Below, in pieces: positions 21,201-30,694 of a stretch of 64,000 nucleotides of DNA. Each line of letters starts with the position of its first letter. Position 1 is the first letter of the stretch. The stretch lies in NCBI GenBank assembly GCA_965178125.1, contig OZ237776.1:434001-498000 (forward strand), read 5' to 3'. A program made the position numbers and the translations under genes. The notes beneath the pieces were generated by a model. It saw nothing but the letters and a program-made list of their open reading frames with translations, made no database searches and was not told the DNA's origin. Origin of the DNA: Bilabrum cf. latius (lineage: Eukaryota; Bigyra: Bicosoecida; Bigyra; Bicosoecida).

Positions 21201-24200
21201 CGGGCCCAGCGGTAGATCCACGCGGGCGGTAGGGCGGCGTCTGCCAGGCGACGGGCGGAGCGGCGGCGCAAGCGAGAGGAGCAGCAGGAGGCTGTCGCCT
21301 GGGGCCAGGAGTTCGCGGAGAAGGTTCGTCGCCGCAGCGTGGACCTGCGGGCGGAAGGTCGTTGGGGCGGGGGCGGGGGCTCGCGCTCTGGGGCTGCCTC
21401 CAGATCTGCGGCGGAGACGGGTTGGAGCCCTGCACGGGTGCGGGGGGAGCAAGAAGGACAAGAAGGGCAAGGGGAGCAAGGAGGGCTAGGAGAAGACAGG
21501 GGACATGGTGCTTCCGGGCTGAAAGGCGCGGAAGAGCAGCTGCAAGAGGAAGAGGAAATCGGTGTCGTGATGGATCAGGGGCCTGATAGGGAACAAGGCA
21601 TGGCCAACAAGCAGGGCGCGCCACAGATCACTATCAGGGATGCATCTAGGCCCCCCTCCCCCTCCCCGTCTGCAGTCAGCTCGCGTCGCAACAGCACGGG
21701 AGGCATCCGCGCACCTGTGGCCCGGCTTGACCTGTCGGGGTCCTGGGGGCGCAGGGGCAAGGGGTCTGGAGACGGTCAAGGGCGGCGTGCAGACGCTGAC
21801 GATGGCGATGGCGATGGCGTCGAGAGCGACAGGAGCGATGAAAGCGAAGAGGGTCGTGTGGAGGTGGCGCTACCTGGGGGACATAGGGTGCAGCTGGGGA
21901 CCGGTGCGCTGGGGGTGGCAGTGGAGGAGGCAGCCCGGTGGGAGGCATCCAAGATGATGCAGCAGCATCAACAGCATCAACCGCAACAGCAGAGCACAGG
22001 TGGAGAGAGAGGCAGGGAGCATGCCAGCAGCAGCAGCAGCAGCAGCAGCAGGAACAGGGGCAGCACCACGGGGTTGAGCAGGAGGAGACCCCAGTCCGCC
22101 CAGCGACGGTCCTCGTTTGTGGCCGCTGGGGGAAAGCCCGTTGATGCCTCGCAGCTGCGGCAGTCTGCGTCGCAGTGGGCTGCATCTGGCCCCATCGCTG
22201 CTAGTGGGCTGGCTCCCAAGCGTCAAGCCGCAGATATACAGCAAACAGGCGCCATGGATAGAGACGACGTCGACGAGAACAAGCCGACCTACGATCCGAC
22301 CGAGAACCAGCCCGCGGAACAGGGCACGGAGACAGCACAACGTGGACGTGCCACGGACCAGGACCAGGCCGAGGAAGAGGGTCGCACGGAAGCAGCACCG
22401 CCACCGCCTGTCCGCCCGCAGGCGCCAGCTCGCCCACAGACCCCTCGAGACTCTGTAGGTGGAAGTGATCCGCAGGGCAGTTCCCCCAGGGATTCGGACT
22501 CCCCCCAGTCGGGGCAGAGTCCCAGTTCCCCCCGCCTCACCGTGGTGTCCATCTCCAACGGGGCAGCATCCCCGCACGGGCCCAAGGGACAGCATAGCGG
22601 CAGGCTGCACGGCGGGGGCAGCTACCTAGTGGGCGAGCAGTGGGCTCAGGGGGAGGGGCTAGGGGGGGGAGGTGAGTCCCCCCTGCTGCCGGTGGCGGCG
22701 CAAACTGCAGATGCGGCCGGTGTGGGCTGGCGGAGTCGGAGGCGGCCGAAGCATCCACGCGGCCCAGGGCTCTACCATGCTCGCAGCCCCGGTGCGGTAG
22801 CAGAGTCTGGCCGTTCGAGTCCCTCGGGTGGAGACGGGTCCGTGCACAGCGCGGGGCTGGCGGCCGGCACCACTGCGGGGGCCCGCCGGTCTTCTCTTCC
22901 CCTGCAGCTTTACTCGCCCATGCCCCTGCCCTCGCCCTCGGATAGAGCCAGGGGCGCCATTCCCGGTCCCGCGCGAGGTGCCCCTCGGAGGATCGTGTCC
23001 TCCTTCTTCCAGGGGCCCGGTCACGGCAGGCGGGCCTCCCACGATGGTGCGGGGTCGTTGGCGATGGCAATGAGTGGGCCGAGGGGGGCATGGCCGGCGG
23101 CTCCCACTGCACCTTCACAGGGCACGGGGTCCGTGTTGCAAGGCAGTGCACCCAAGTCGTGGGAAGGGGACGAAGGTGCCACGGAGGCCCCTGGGGCGGG
23201 CGACAGGACGGCGAGCGTGGCACATGGAGCAGGGGCAGTCAGCGGCGGCGTGCCGGCGGGAGAGCTTGGGGCGGGCCTTGGTGTGGCGATCCACAGTGGA
23301 GTCGGGAGAGGGGGGCAGCAAGAGGGTAGCGATCGAGGCCACAGGGATGGTGACCCGATCGCTTTGCACAGGGCAGCGTTTCGAGGCGACGTGGACGAGC
23401 TGCAGCGGCTGCTGATGGAGGGGGCTGTGGCGGGGGACGTGGACGGCAGAGCGCGCATCGCACTGCACTACGCGTGTGAGGGCGGGCACCTGCGCGCAGT
23501 GCAGTTGCTGTTTGAGTCGGGCGGGGACGATTCGGCGCGTGCTCGGGACCAGGACGGCAACACGCCTCAGATCCTTGCCGTGATGCGGGGCCGCAGGTCG
23601 GTGGTCAGATACCTGCTGCAGAGCGCGGTGGATCCACGGGAGAGAGACGGGAGGGGACGCACGCCGGCTTAGATCGCGAGGCAGCTGGAGGCAGGGGGAG
23701 GGAATGGAAATGAAAGGAGAGGTCACGGTGCGAGCGCCCAGGGGGCTAAGTCAGGACAAGTGCCCGGTCCGCGGGTGCACGTGAGATCGTCAGGCAGCGC
23801 CAGCTCCAGTCCGTCCGGCAGTGGACCCGGGGTGGCTGCCTTGCTGGAGGAATACGAGGGATATTTTGACGGGGCCAGCGCGGTGCAGGGGCACGGGGAT
23901 GGTAGGGTGCAAAGGCGTATGGAGGTGCGGGGGCAGCATGGAAGCACGGGCAGGCTTGGGTAGGCATAGCCCGAGCTCACCGATGCGGTTATCGAGGACG
24001 GCGTGTCAGAGGCCGTAGGGCCGGCTGGCCGCAATAGGTCCGTTGAGCTTAACACCAAGCGACCCATGATGCAGCTGACGCTCCCCCGGGACAGCCCCCT
24101 GCCGCCAGGCGGGCCCGACTCCCGCTGGGAGGGGCACTCCGAGGCTGCCTCCAGCTCGGGGAGGTCAGAGGCGAGGTCGGTTGTAGGCGAGGGGGCGGGA

Positions 24201-24584
24201 GGAGGGGCCACGAGAGAGGGGACAATCGGGGGAGGGGCAGAGCAGGGTGCGATGTCTCGGAGCCGGAGCAACGGGTCAGGAGCAAGCGGCTCGGAGGGTG
24301 CAGCTGGTGCAGCGGAGCAGCCGTCGGTGGTGCTGGATTATGATGCATATGCATAGCAGGTTGAGAGGGAGAGTTAGGGTGCAGAGGTGGAAGGAGGAGG
24401 AGGAGGAGATGCACCTGCCAGTGGGCTTGGGCATCGGGATGAGCATGCACAGCAGCTGCAGCCTGGTGGATCTAGTGGGGAGCACCGAAGATCCACTTGG
24501 GGGGGTGTGGCCAGCACCGTGCACACGACAAATGATGCCAGCATGATGAGAGCCGCACTGGGCTCTGGGCCTGCCTCTCCTTAA
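18201..24584 (+). CDS. Giant Arg/Ser-rich protein with C-terminal ankyrin repeats (2127 aa)
   Basis: One frame from ATG 18201 to TAA 24582-24584, interrupted only by ten TAGs (19371, 20460, 20565, 20610, 21213, 23670, 23961, 23967, 24354, 24375). Most of it is Ser/Arg/Gly/Pro-rich and probably disordered. Short charged helical parts occur near 19070-19140 and 21070-21330, and repeated PxSAxPxRR-type motifs (RPHSAQPRRPRDSS, RPQSAQPSRSASRD, RRRPQSAQRRSS) at three places. About residues 1715-1835 are three ankyrin repeats: DPIALHRAAFRGDVDELQRL, RIALHYACEGGHLRAVQLL and NTPQILAVMRGRRSVVRYLL, closing with GRTPA-(UAG)-IAR, where Gln is acceptable for an ankyrin helix. Ankyrins imply protein binding; the partner is unknown. 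The 3' end is partly duplicated at 27213-27333. Start uncertain. Confidence 0.65.
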
Positions 24585-25338
24585 CCTGACTGAGATGGTA
24601 GTACTTCGGCATTGGCCGGAAAAGGCACACCTCCTGGTGCAGCCGATGAGGCGGGCAGAGACTGCATGCGTCTCAGGCCTTACTTGGCCAGAATCGTAGC
24701 CATATGGACAATATCTGGCGCAGAACAGAATTGGCGAATTAATTCAATTCAATTCGAGATGCCGTCATCGTCATCCCGTGCTATTTCTGACAACTTGTCG
24801 TGAGTAGTTAGGTGATCATCCTCACACGCATACCCTGTCAAACTCTGCAAGAGCTGCAAGTGTTTGATGCCTTGCATCCGCCTGCAGGAAAGCCAGACGA
24901 CTTGATTGCGCTTGACGCATCAAAATAAGTGGTATGGTACATCATCGGGGAATCAATGTGCGGCGGGATATCGTGATAGTATAATCGCTACCATCGAACG
25001 CTACCGTCACCTTCTAGCTTCTAGAACCTCGCCTTAGGCCCTCGTCCAATATTAGTATTCCCAGGGAGAGAAGCACCTGCACACGCTACTGTACCCTGGA
25101 ACCAGTACAAGCAAGCAAGCACTACGTGTCATTAAGCAAGCATGATTAAAACATGTGATCAATCTTCAAACAAGCATGAGTTATACAGCGATATAAGCAT
25201 GAAGCAGATCACAGCTTTTTAAAGTTGCGAGTACATTCAAAAATGAAATCGGGCTACGGGCCGAGCTGAGCGCGAACAACAGTATAGACATTGTTTTCGC
25301 AGACCACGCAGTGCTTGCGTGCATTTTTACTTGTCAAA
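24585..25338. other. AT-rich intergenic region
   Basis: About 750 bp with no supportable gene. It holds a short AATTCAATTC direct repeat near 24738-24752 and several CAAGCA(T/A) repeats at 25110-25205. The first 30 bases match the duplicated copy at 27304-27333. Confidence 0.4.
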
Positions 25339-26912
25339 ATGCCTAAACGGCATCGCGGTCATGATAAACTTGCCGAAGGGCCGTATCCGAAGCGTGGGCG
25401 GGCAGATCCAGAATCTAGGATTCAAGATGGCATGTACCACGGTGTTCGTCATTTCAACTGCGAAGGACCGTCTAAACCAAACATGCATTTCTATATAGAC
25501 CCGCTTTCAGCGCAAAGAACTAAATAGTAGTTGATGCTTGGCAAGGAAATCGATGAAAACATCAGCAAAGAGGCAGGTACTTCTTGCTTCAGGGTCCGAG
25601 GCAGTCCATGAAAACTTCTCTCCTTCAAGCTGTGAGATATAAACTAAATTAGGGCGGAAGATATAGCTGTATTCTAATGAGCATGCATGAAGTGGCGCAG
25701 TTGTCTGCCAGCGATGCTGTGGAAGCAAACAAAATCCTGTCGGCATGCGTTAACAGAGCTTGCCCCAAAGAAACTGCGCCAGACCGCCAAAACCGGGGCA
25801 AACGTGAGAGCGAATATGACCTGGTATTCATGCTCAATGAATGGTCTAGGAATGAAAGGGAGAGAGGTAAACTGGCTGTCATGCTGATCGATGAATTCGA
25901 TGGGCTTCCACGTAGTGTTGCGCAGTACTTTCTATACGCGCTGCGAAACTTGACCAACCAGAATAGCATTGAAAGACCAAAACTGCATGCAGTGGTTATT
26001 TGCGGGCGGGAAGTAGGGGACTGCGCCGCGGAAATATCCGCTTCGAGTTCGGAGAGCCCGCTCAACATGCTCTACGAGACTACGGGACACCTGACAACCG
26101 GCTACCTTCCTCAGTCTGAAGTGCAGTACTTGTTAAAGCAATGGGCGGATTAGGACACAGTAGATTTTAGTGATGATGCTATCGATGAATTCATGGATTG
26201 GACAAATGGATAGCCATGGCTTGTGAATCGTCTAGGATTCCAGCTGCAAGAGCACGTTAAGGCCAGTCGTCCCGGTTCGAACAGTTCCAGGAAGCCGGCT
26301 GCTGGTCGTTCTACCGCCTCTTCCGTACGGGCAATCTCTCAGGTCAGTATCACGGGTGCTACCGTCCGCGAGATGGCTCACTTAATCTGCCGGCAGACGA
26401 CGCGTCCTGTCTCTCGCATGGAGATGCACTTCCAATCATTGTTTCACAGGCTTGCTAACTGTGCGGGAGTCCGAGCAGCGGTTGCTGACGCGCTTAATAT
26501 TCAGAGTGAGGTGCTCGACGGAGTTAAAAGGCGGGCTGGTATCGCTGAGGTGTTGGGCCTACTCAGAGATGGTACAGTCAGTTGTGGCATCTATCGGGAC
26601 ATGCTTGCTCCATTTGTCTGGAAGTTGTGTGCAAAGGACTCCCTACGACCGGGTGTCGACGTCGGCATGGTAGCTGTCACAACGAAGAATGTTGACTAGA
26701 CTCTACCCAGTCGGCGTGGGTGGGTCCCGGACGCGAGAAGTCACGTACGTGTACGCACATGGTGGTCGAAAAGGAAAGGACGGACTAGCGGAAATCCACA
26801 CCGAAGCAAGAGGACAGGCCAAGAACCGAGCGGACGGATCTGCAGCAGCGAGCCATGGCGCCGATGGTCTCATCCGAGACGAAGGCGGCCAAGCCCGCGG
26901 GGGAGCAAGTGA
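25339..26912 (+). pseudogene. Bacterial-type AAA-like ATPase, frameshifted
   Basis: Resembles the bacterial AAA-like ATP-binding proteins that start RxFNxxGP and end GGQPWLVN. Frame 1 from ATG 25339 gives HFNCEGPSKPNMHFYIDPL. At about 25570 the reading moves to frame 0, giving GRYFLLQGPRQSMKTSLLQ, a P-loop with Met for the usual second Gly. Next are the Walker B stretch LAVMLIDEFDGLP, then VVICGREVGD, and finally WTNG-(UAG)-PWLVNRL. In this family that position is Gln, so it also supports UAG = Gln. Other TAGs: 25650, 26151, 26697. Frame 0 is closed by TGA at 25554, so the two parts cannot be read through. A base loss or an unrecognised tiny intron is needed. Likely a transferred or mobile-derived gene in decay; a working spliced gene is possible. 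Confidence 0.6.
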
Positions 26913-27156
26913 TGCCGAGCGCCGCTAGTCGCAGCAAGCAACTCATGAATCACAGGCAGACTCTTCGTCTTCCTCGGCCTCCTCGACGTCTTCAGCTCAA
27001 CAACCAGCGGCCCTTAGTGCGGTGACGCAGTTTTCTGCCGAGGCGCTGAAACGTTCCAGAATGAACTCGAAGAAGGCCGAGAAGGTCAAGAAGAGCAAGA
27101 AAGAGAAGAAGAAAAGGCCACCCAAGAAGTGCAGGATAGCTCTTGTCGTTTTGTGA
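26689..27156 (+). CDS. Possible Ser/Gln- and Lys-rich ORF or last exon of the ATPase gene
   Basis: 155 codons from ATG 26689 to TGA 27154-27156 with one TAG (26926). The second half looks coding: a Ser/Ala/Gln run, then KKAEKVKKSKKEKKKRPPKK, a strong nuclear-localisation-like tail. It overlaps the end of the ATPase frame and shares the frame of that gene's first part. It could be a spliced last exon, a separate small gene, or chance. No family recognised. Confidence 0.3.
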
Positions 27157-27212
27157 CGACTCGGCTCGATGGCGTACTGAACACAGAGCCGTCGCCGTGT
27201 GCCTGGAAGCTC

Positions 27213-27333
27213 AACTGGGGGGGACGTGGCCAGCACCGTGCACACAGCGAACCATGCCAGCATGATGAGAGCGGTGCTTGGCTCTGGATCTGCCACTCGT
27301 AAACCCGAGTGAGATGATAGTATGTACTGCGGC
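27213..27333 (+). repeat. Duplicated fragment of the ankyrin gene's 3' end
   Basis: Aligns with 24497-24613, including GTGGCCAGCACCGTGCACAC and CCATGATGAG-type flanks, at roughly 80% identity by eye. The match covers the last codons of the ankyrin-protein gene and continues past its stop into the 3' flank. The fragment still encodes VASTVHTANHASMMRAVLGS in one frame, ending TGA. It sits in no recognisable gene. Confidence 0.65.
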
Positions 27334-27403
27334 GTTGGTATTTCTTCAATGGCTTCGGCAGTCTGACACATCTTTTTGGGCACAGTTGACGCCATTGCAC
27401 TCA

Positions 27404-28609
27404 TCACACAGGCAGCGAAACCGCCTCTTCCTTGTCGTCTTCCTGGTTAGCATTGCGGGCGCTGTGCAATACCTCGGGCTAGGGCTCGTCCATGGGGTTG
27501 CGCACCGAAGCGCCGCCCTCTCCATCATCGCCCTCTGCAATCCCGGCCCCATCCTCGTCTGGCGCCGGATGCTTCGTGGACCGCTGCTCTATGGCCGCAC
27601 CCCCTGCGTCACGCTGGTCTCGCATTGACTCACGGAAGTCTAGGATCAAGCAGCAGCCGACAATTGCCAAAAAGACCCCGAGCATTGAATTGATCACGAC
27701 GAACAGCCAGTAGCAAACCTAGGCGTATCCGACGGGTTCTTTCGCGACTGGACTGGACATCAGCTCAGTCCGCCAATCGCTTTCGTGCCTTCCGTCGAAG
27801 TGGACCGCTCCTATGCAGCCGAGGACAAAGAACGCGATCAGGGGCAACACGAACGACAGGACTGCCCAGGCCCACTGAGACCCGCGGCCCGGGGCCGGGG
27901 CGCCTTCGCCTTCATTCCGTGCCTTATCCTCGTTGCACATGTATGCGATTAAGCCACAAGAGGCAGCCGTCCATGCTACCGTCAGCACCAACCATGCCTG
28001 TCCCAAACGGAGCACCCCGAAAGGCAGCCACTCGCTCGTTTCGAACCACACATTATCGCCGGCCGATCCGACGTCACAGAAATCAAAGCTGCCCGATTGG
28101 AGTCCCACGGATATGTACTCAGAAGTGTTGCCAAGCTGCGCTATCTCCAGCGCCCCTGGGAGCTCGTTGGACACCACCGCAATTGCCGTCGCGTTGACGT
28201 CTGTGGACACGCTGGTCTCCACTTCCAGCGGGTACTGCCAGACCTGGGTGACACCCCCTTCTTCACGCGCCGTGAATGTTCCGTTTGTTGCTATTTCAAC
28301 CCATTGTCCCATTGTCACGCTCTGCGATTCAATGAGACCTTTTCCTGACAGTCCCAGTTGCCGTTGCGCGACAATTCGATTCGCCTGCAGCAACCCAGCG
28401 TCAGGGCGCTGCCTCAGGAACAATGGAATATCAGTGCCATTCCACTCAAAGTGAATTGCGCGCCCCATGACGCACGACAAGTCTAAGTCGCCGCTTAGAC
28501 GAACCGCCCGCAATCCCATATGGGTGGCTATGCCTGACACAGCTATCAGCGATATGTAAGCAGAGCATGCTGCACCCACTGGCGTAAGATAGAATATGTT
28601 CTCGGACAT
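27404..28609 (-). CDS. Four-TM membrane protein of unknown function (401 aa)
   Basis: Not recognised. Helix 1 is near the N-terminus (YLTPVGAACSAYISLIAVSG). A large loop with possible N-glycosylation sites follows (NGT, NGT, NAT, NTS). Helix 2 is LVLTVAWTAASCGLIAYM, helix 3 WAVLSFVLPLIAFFVLGCIG and helix 4 CYWLFVVINSMLGVFLAIVG, with an acidic C-terminal tail. Helix 4 is reached only by reading the TAG at 27721-27719 as Gln (GYA-Q-VCYW). A second TAG lies at 27481-27479, and the gene ends with TGA at 27406-27404. The topology, with a big first extracellular loop, resembles claudin/SUR7-type tetraspan proteins, but no signature supports that name. Confidence 0.6.
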
Positions 28610-29620
28610 TTCGCAGTAGTTTGATGTGTCCGTCTAGTCACTGGTGGCGTAGAACTCCTTCACGACTTCACGACGTCACCACAACCGGGGTAATGTGTAG
28701 TTAGTGACTACAAATCTGGATAAACCAATCGAACCAATTGCTCAGATTCCACGAATCTGGCCTCCGATTTTAGTAGGAGCTCTAATTGAATGAGTTGTGG
28801 TGCCATATCCTGGCCAAGGGCTCCACACATGCTCTCCGGGTGCCTATCTGGTGGATGACTGTCCTGACGGAAGTAGATCCGGGGGTAGCACACTGGAGGG
28901 GGCTAAAAAAAAGTCGTATCATTACATTCAATCATCATCATCATCACCTTCGAGATCTCGCACCGGACCCTCGTCCTAGGCTTGATCTCTGTGGCACTCA
29001 CCAAGGCTCCCTAGTTCACGCAGGATGATCCAGCAACACCTATACCCCGCCATGGTGAGGTCGTGGTGCAGCTGGAGCTCCTGCATCCTCGGGTTTGGGA
29101 TTTAAACCAAAGGTGCACGCCATCACGACTACGCATATTGAAAACAAGCTTGATTAATGAGACAGATTTTACAGGCGCCGTTCCCCTCAGGCCATGGCGC
29201 CGGCAGGGGCAGCATGTATTGCTGCCACTCGACACTCGACTTGCCATGCCTGCATGTGTCGTCCCGACGGCCTCTGAGCTTCCAGACCCTATTTGATGTC
29301 TGCTGCTGCGCCCCCTTGTCCCCGTCCCCCGCTCCCATAAGCCTCACACAGACGCCCTACCCGAGTGCCATGGTGCACCACATGCAGCCAGTGGATAGCG
29401 TCTGCGGATTCCACGGCATCCTTCACCAACTGGCTAGGCGCCAGAGCCCTCTCCCGGTCGCCAGCATCTCTCTGCTAAAAGGCCACCGTCCCAGTTCCTC
29501 CCAACGCCAGGATCCACCACCCCCAATGCCGTGCAGTGCACTCTGCAGCATGCGGTGCTAGTTCCGGTTTATTTACCGGACTTGCGTGGCTTTAATTATA
29601 CTGCCTCAGGTCCCAACATC
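28610..29620. other. Intergenic region without a supportable gene
   Basis: About 1 kb between the divergent four-TM gene (minus) and DCC-protein gene (plus). ORFs on both strands (for example 29157-29561) lack recognisable domains. A TCATCATCATCATCACC run is at 28931-28947. CCATGGTGCACCACATGCAG at 29369-29388 belongs to the dispersed GGTGCA-type motif seen across the window. Confidence 0.35.
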
Positions 29621-30148
29621 ATGCTTCGAAGGGCAGCTAGCCGCTTGCCTCGAAATAAACCGTTGTATAACGCTAGGATTTCATCGTTGTATGCACGTTT
29701 ATCTTCCAGCCCAGCTACACAGGACGTCAAGGTATTCTTCGATGGAGGCTGCGGCTTATGCACGAGAGAAATAGGCTTTTACAGATGGTTATCAGATAAA
29801 TGTAATGCAAAGCTTCGTTTTGTGGATCTATTTTCCGAGGAAGCAGCTCCAGAGCTAAGATCACGAGGCATTGCCTGGGGTGATGCATTCAAACGAATCC
29901 ATGCTGTGAATCGCAGCGGCGAAATAGTGTCTGGCATCGATGCTTTCCTTGCAATTTGGGCAGAACTTCCTGTGTTTAACGGACTCTCCTCGATTGTCAG
30001 GGCCTTTCCTGGTTTGAGACGTGCCGGCGAGAATGCCTACGTGTGGTGGGCCGCTCGCCGGCCCCGACTTGCAAGTGGGAAGGGCTCGCCCCCTGGCAGT
30101 GACCACGATCTCCATGAACATCATAAGCCTTTTTCAGGCCGAGAATAA
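29621..30148 (+). CDS. DCC-family (DUF393) thiol-disulfide oxidoreductase-like protein
   Basis: 175 residues from ATG 29621 to TAA, with no UAG. VKVFFDGGCGLCTREIGFYR carries the family's D-G-x-C-x-x-C motif at the start of a thioredoxin-like fold. LRFVDLFSEE, then GDAFKRIHAVNRSGEIVSG, then FLAIWAELP follow the usual order of the DUF393 domain. The first 40 residues (MLRRAASRLPRNKPLYNARI) are basic and hydroxylated with almost no acid, consistent with an organelle-targeting peptide. An upstream in-frame alternative start gives a less plausible leader. The substrate is unknown for this family. Confidence 0.8.
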   Translation: MLRRAASRLPRNKPLYNARISSLYARLSSSPATQDVKVFFDGGCGLCTREIGFYRWLSDKCNAKLRFVDLFSEEAAPELRSRGIAWGDAFKRIHAVNRSGEIVSGIDAFLAIWAELPVFNGLSSIVRAFPGLRRAGENAYVWWAARRPRLASGKGSPPGSDHDLHEHHKPFSGRE

Positions 30149-30694
30149 GCTCACATTCGAGTGCAGTGCTAAGAGCGGGCTCACCAGATTGGGATTGCGA
30201 ACAGTGTGAGGGCTGAGCAAAGGGACGCATCAATGTCACGGTGTATAGTCTAGGTGACTTGCATACCTGGCTAGACTCGGGTGCTACATGATGATGCGGA
30301 CGGATGGCGGCAACCCACACCATGATTCGAGTACCGCGACGGTGTGCCACCGCGTCCAAGGGCAACGCGGAGCACGCTCATATGCGACAGACTCGTGAGC
30401 TGCATCTGAAGATTCAGAGAGTTGAGGCGGCGGATCAAGCGAGGATGGGAGCAAGGACCCCTCGAGCAAGGATTGCTGGCCAGTTCAGCATGCCGCCGCT
30501 CACCTGAGCAGTCGAGTGTGAGGTGTCTAGGTCTCTAAGCCAACAGAGCGAAAGCATGGAAATTGCCAGAACTTATCCTTTCTGTACATCGCAGCCCACG
30601 TAGCCCTACCGCGCGATATAACCCGACTCAACGCCCAAACAACCGATCCCAAGCTGTATCACACTTTGACAAGCCACCAACCAAAAGCCTCCAC
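30149..30694. other. Intergenic region with a possible 67-codon ORF
   Basis: About 550 bp between the 3' ends of the DCC gene (plus) and OGDH (minus). A plus-strand ORF at 30304-30507 (ATG to TGA) encodes a basic 67-residue peptide rich in Arg/Ala (MAATHTMIRVPRRCATASKG and on). It could be a small mitochondrial-type protein or chance; I recognise no family. The rest shows nothing specific. Confidence 0.3.

Noticed and set aside
23670-24590. Separate genes downstream of the ankyrin repeats
   Set aside because: The pieces are in one frame separated only by TAGs, and the first TAG is inside the last ankyrin repeat, so they belong to the same protein.
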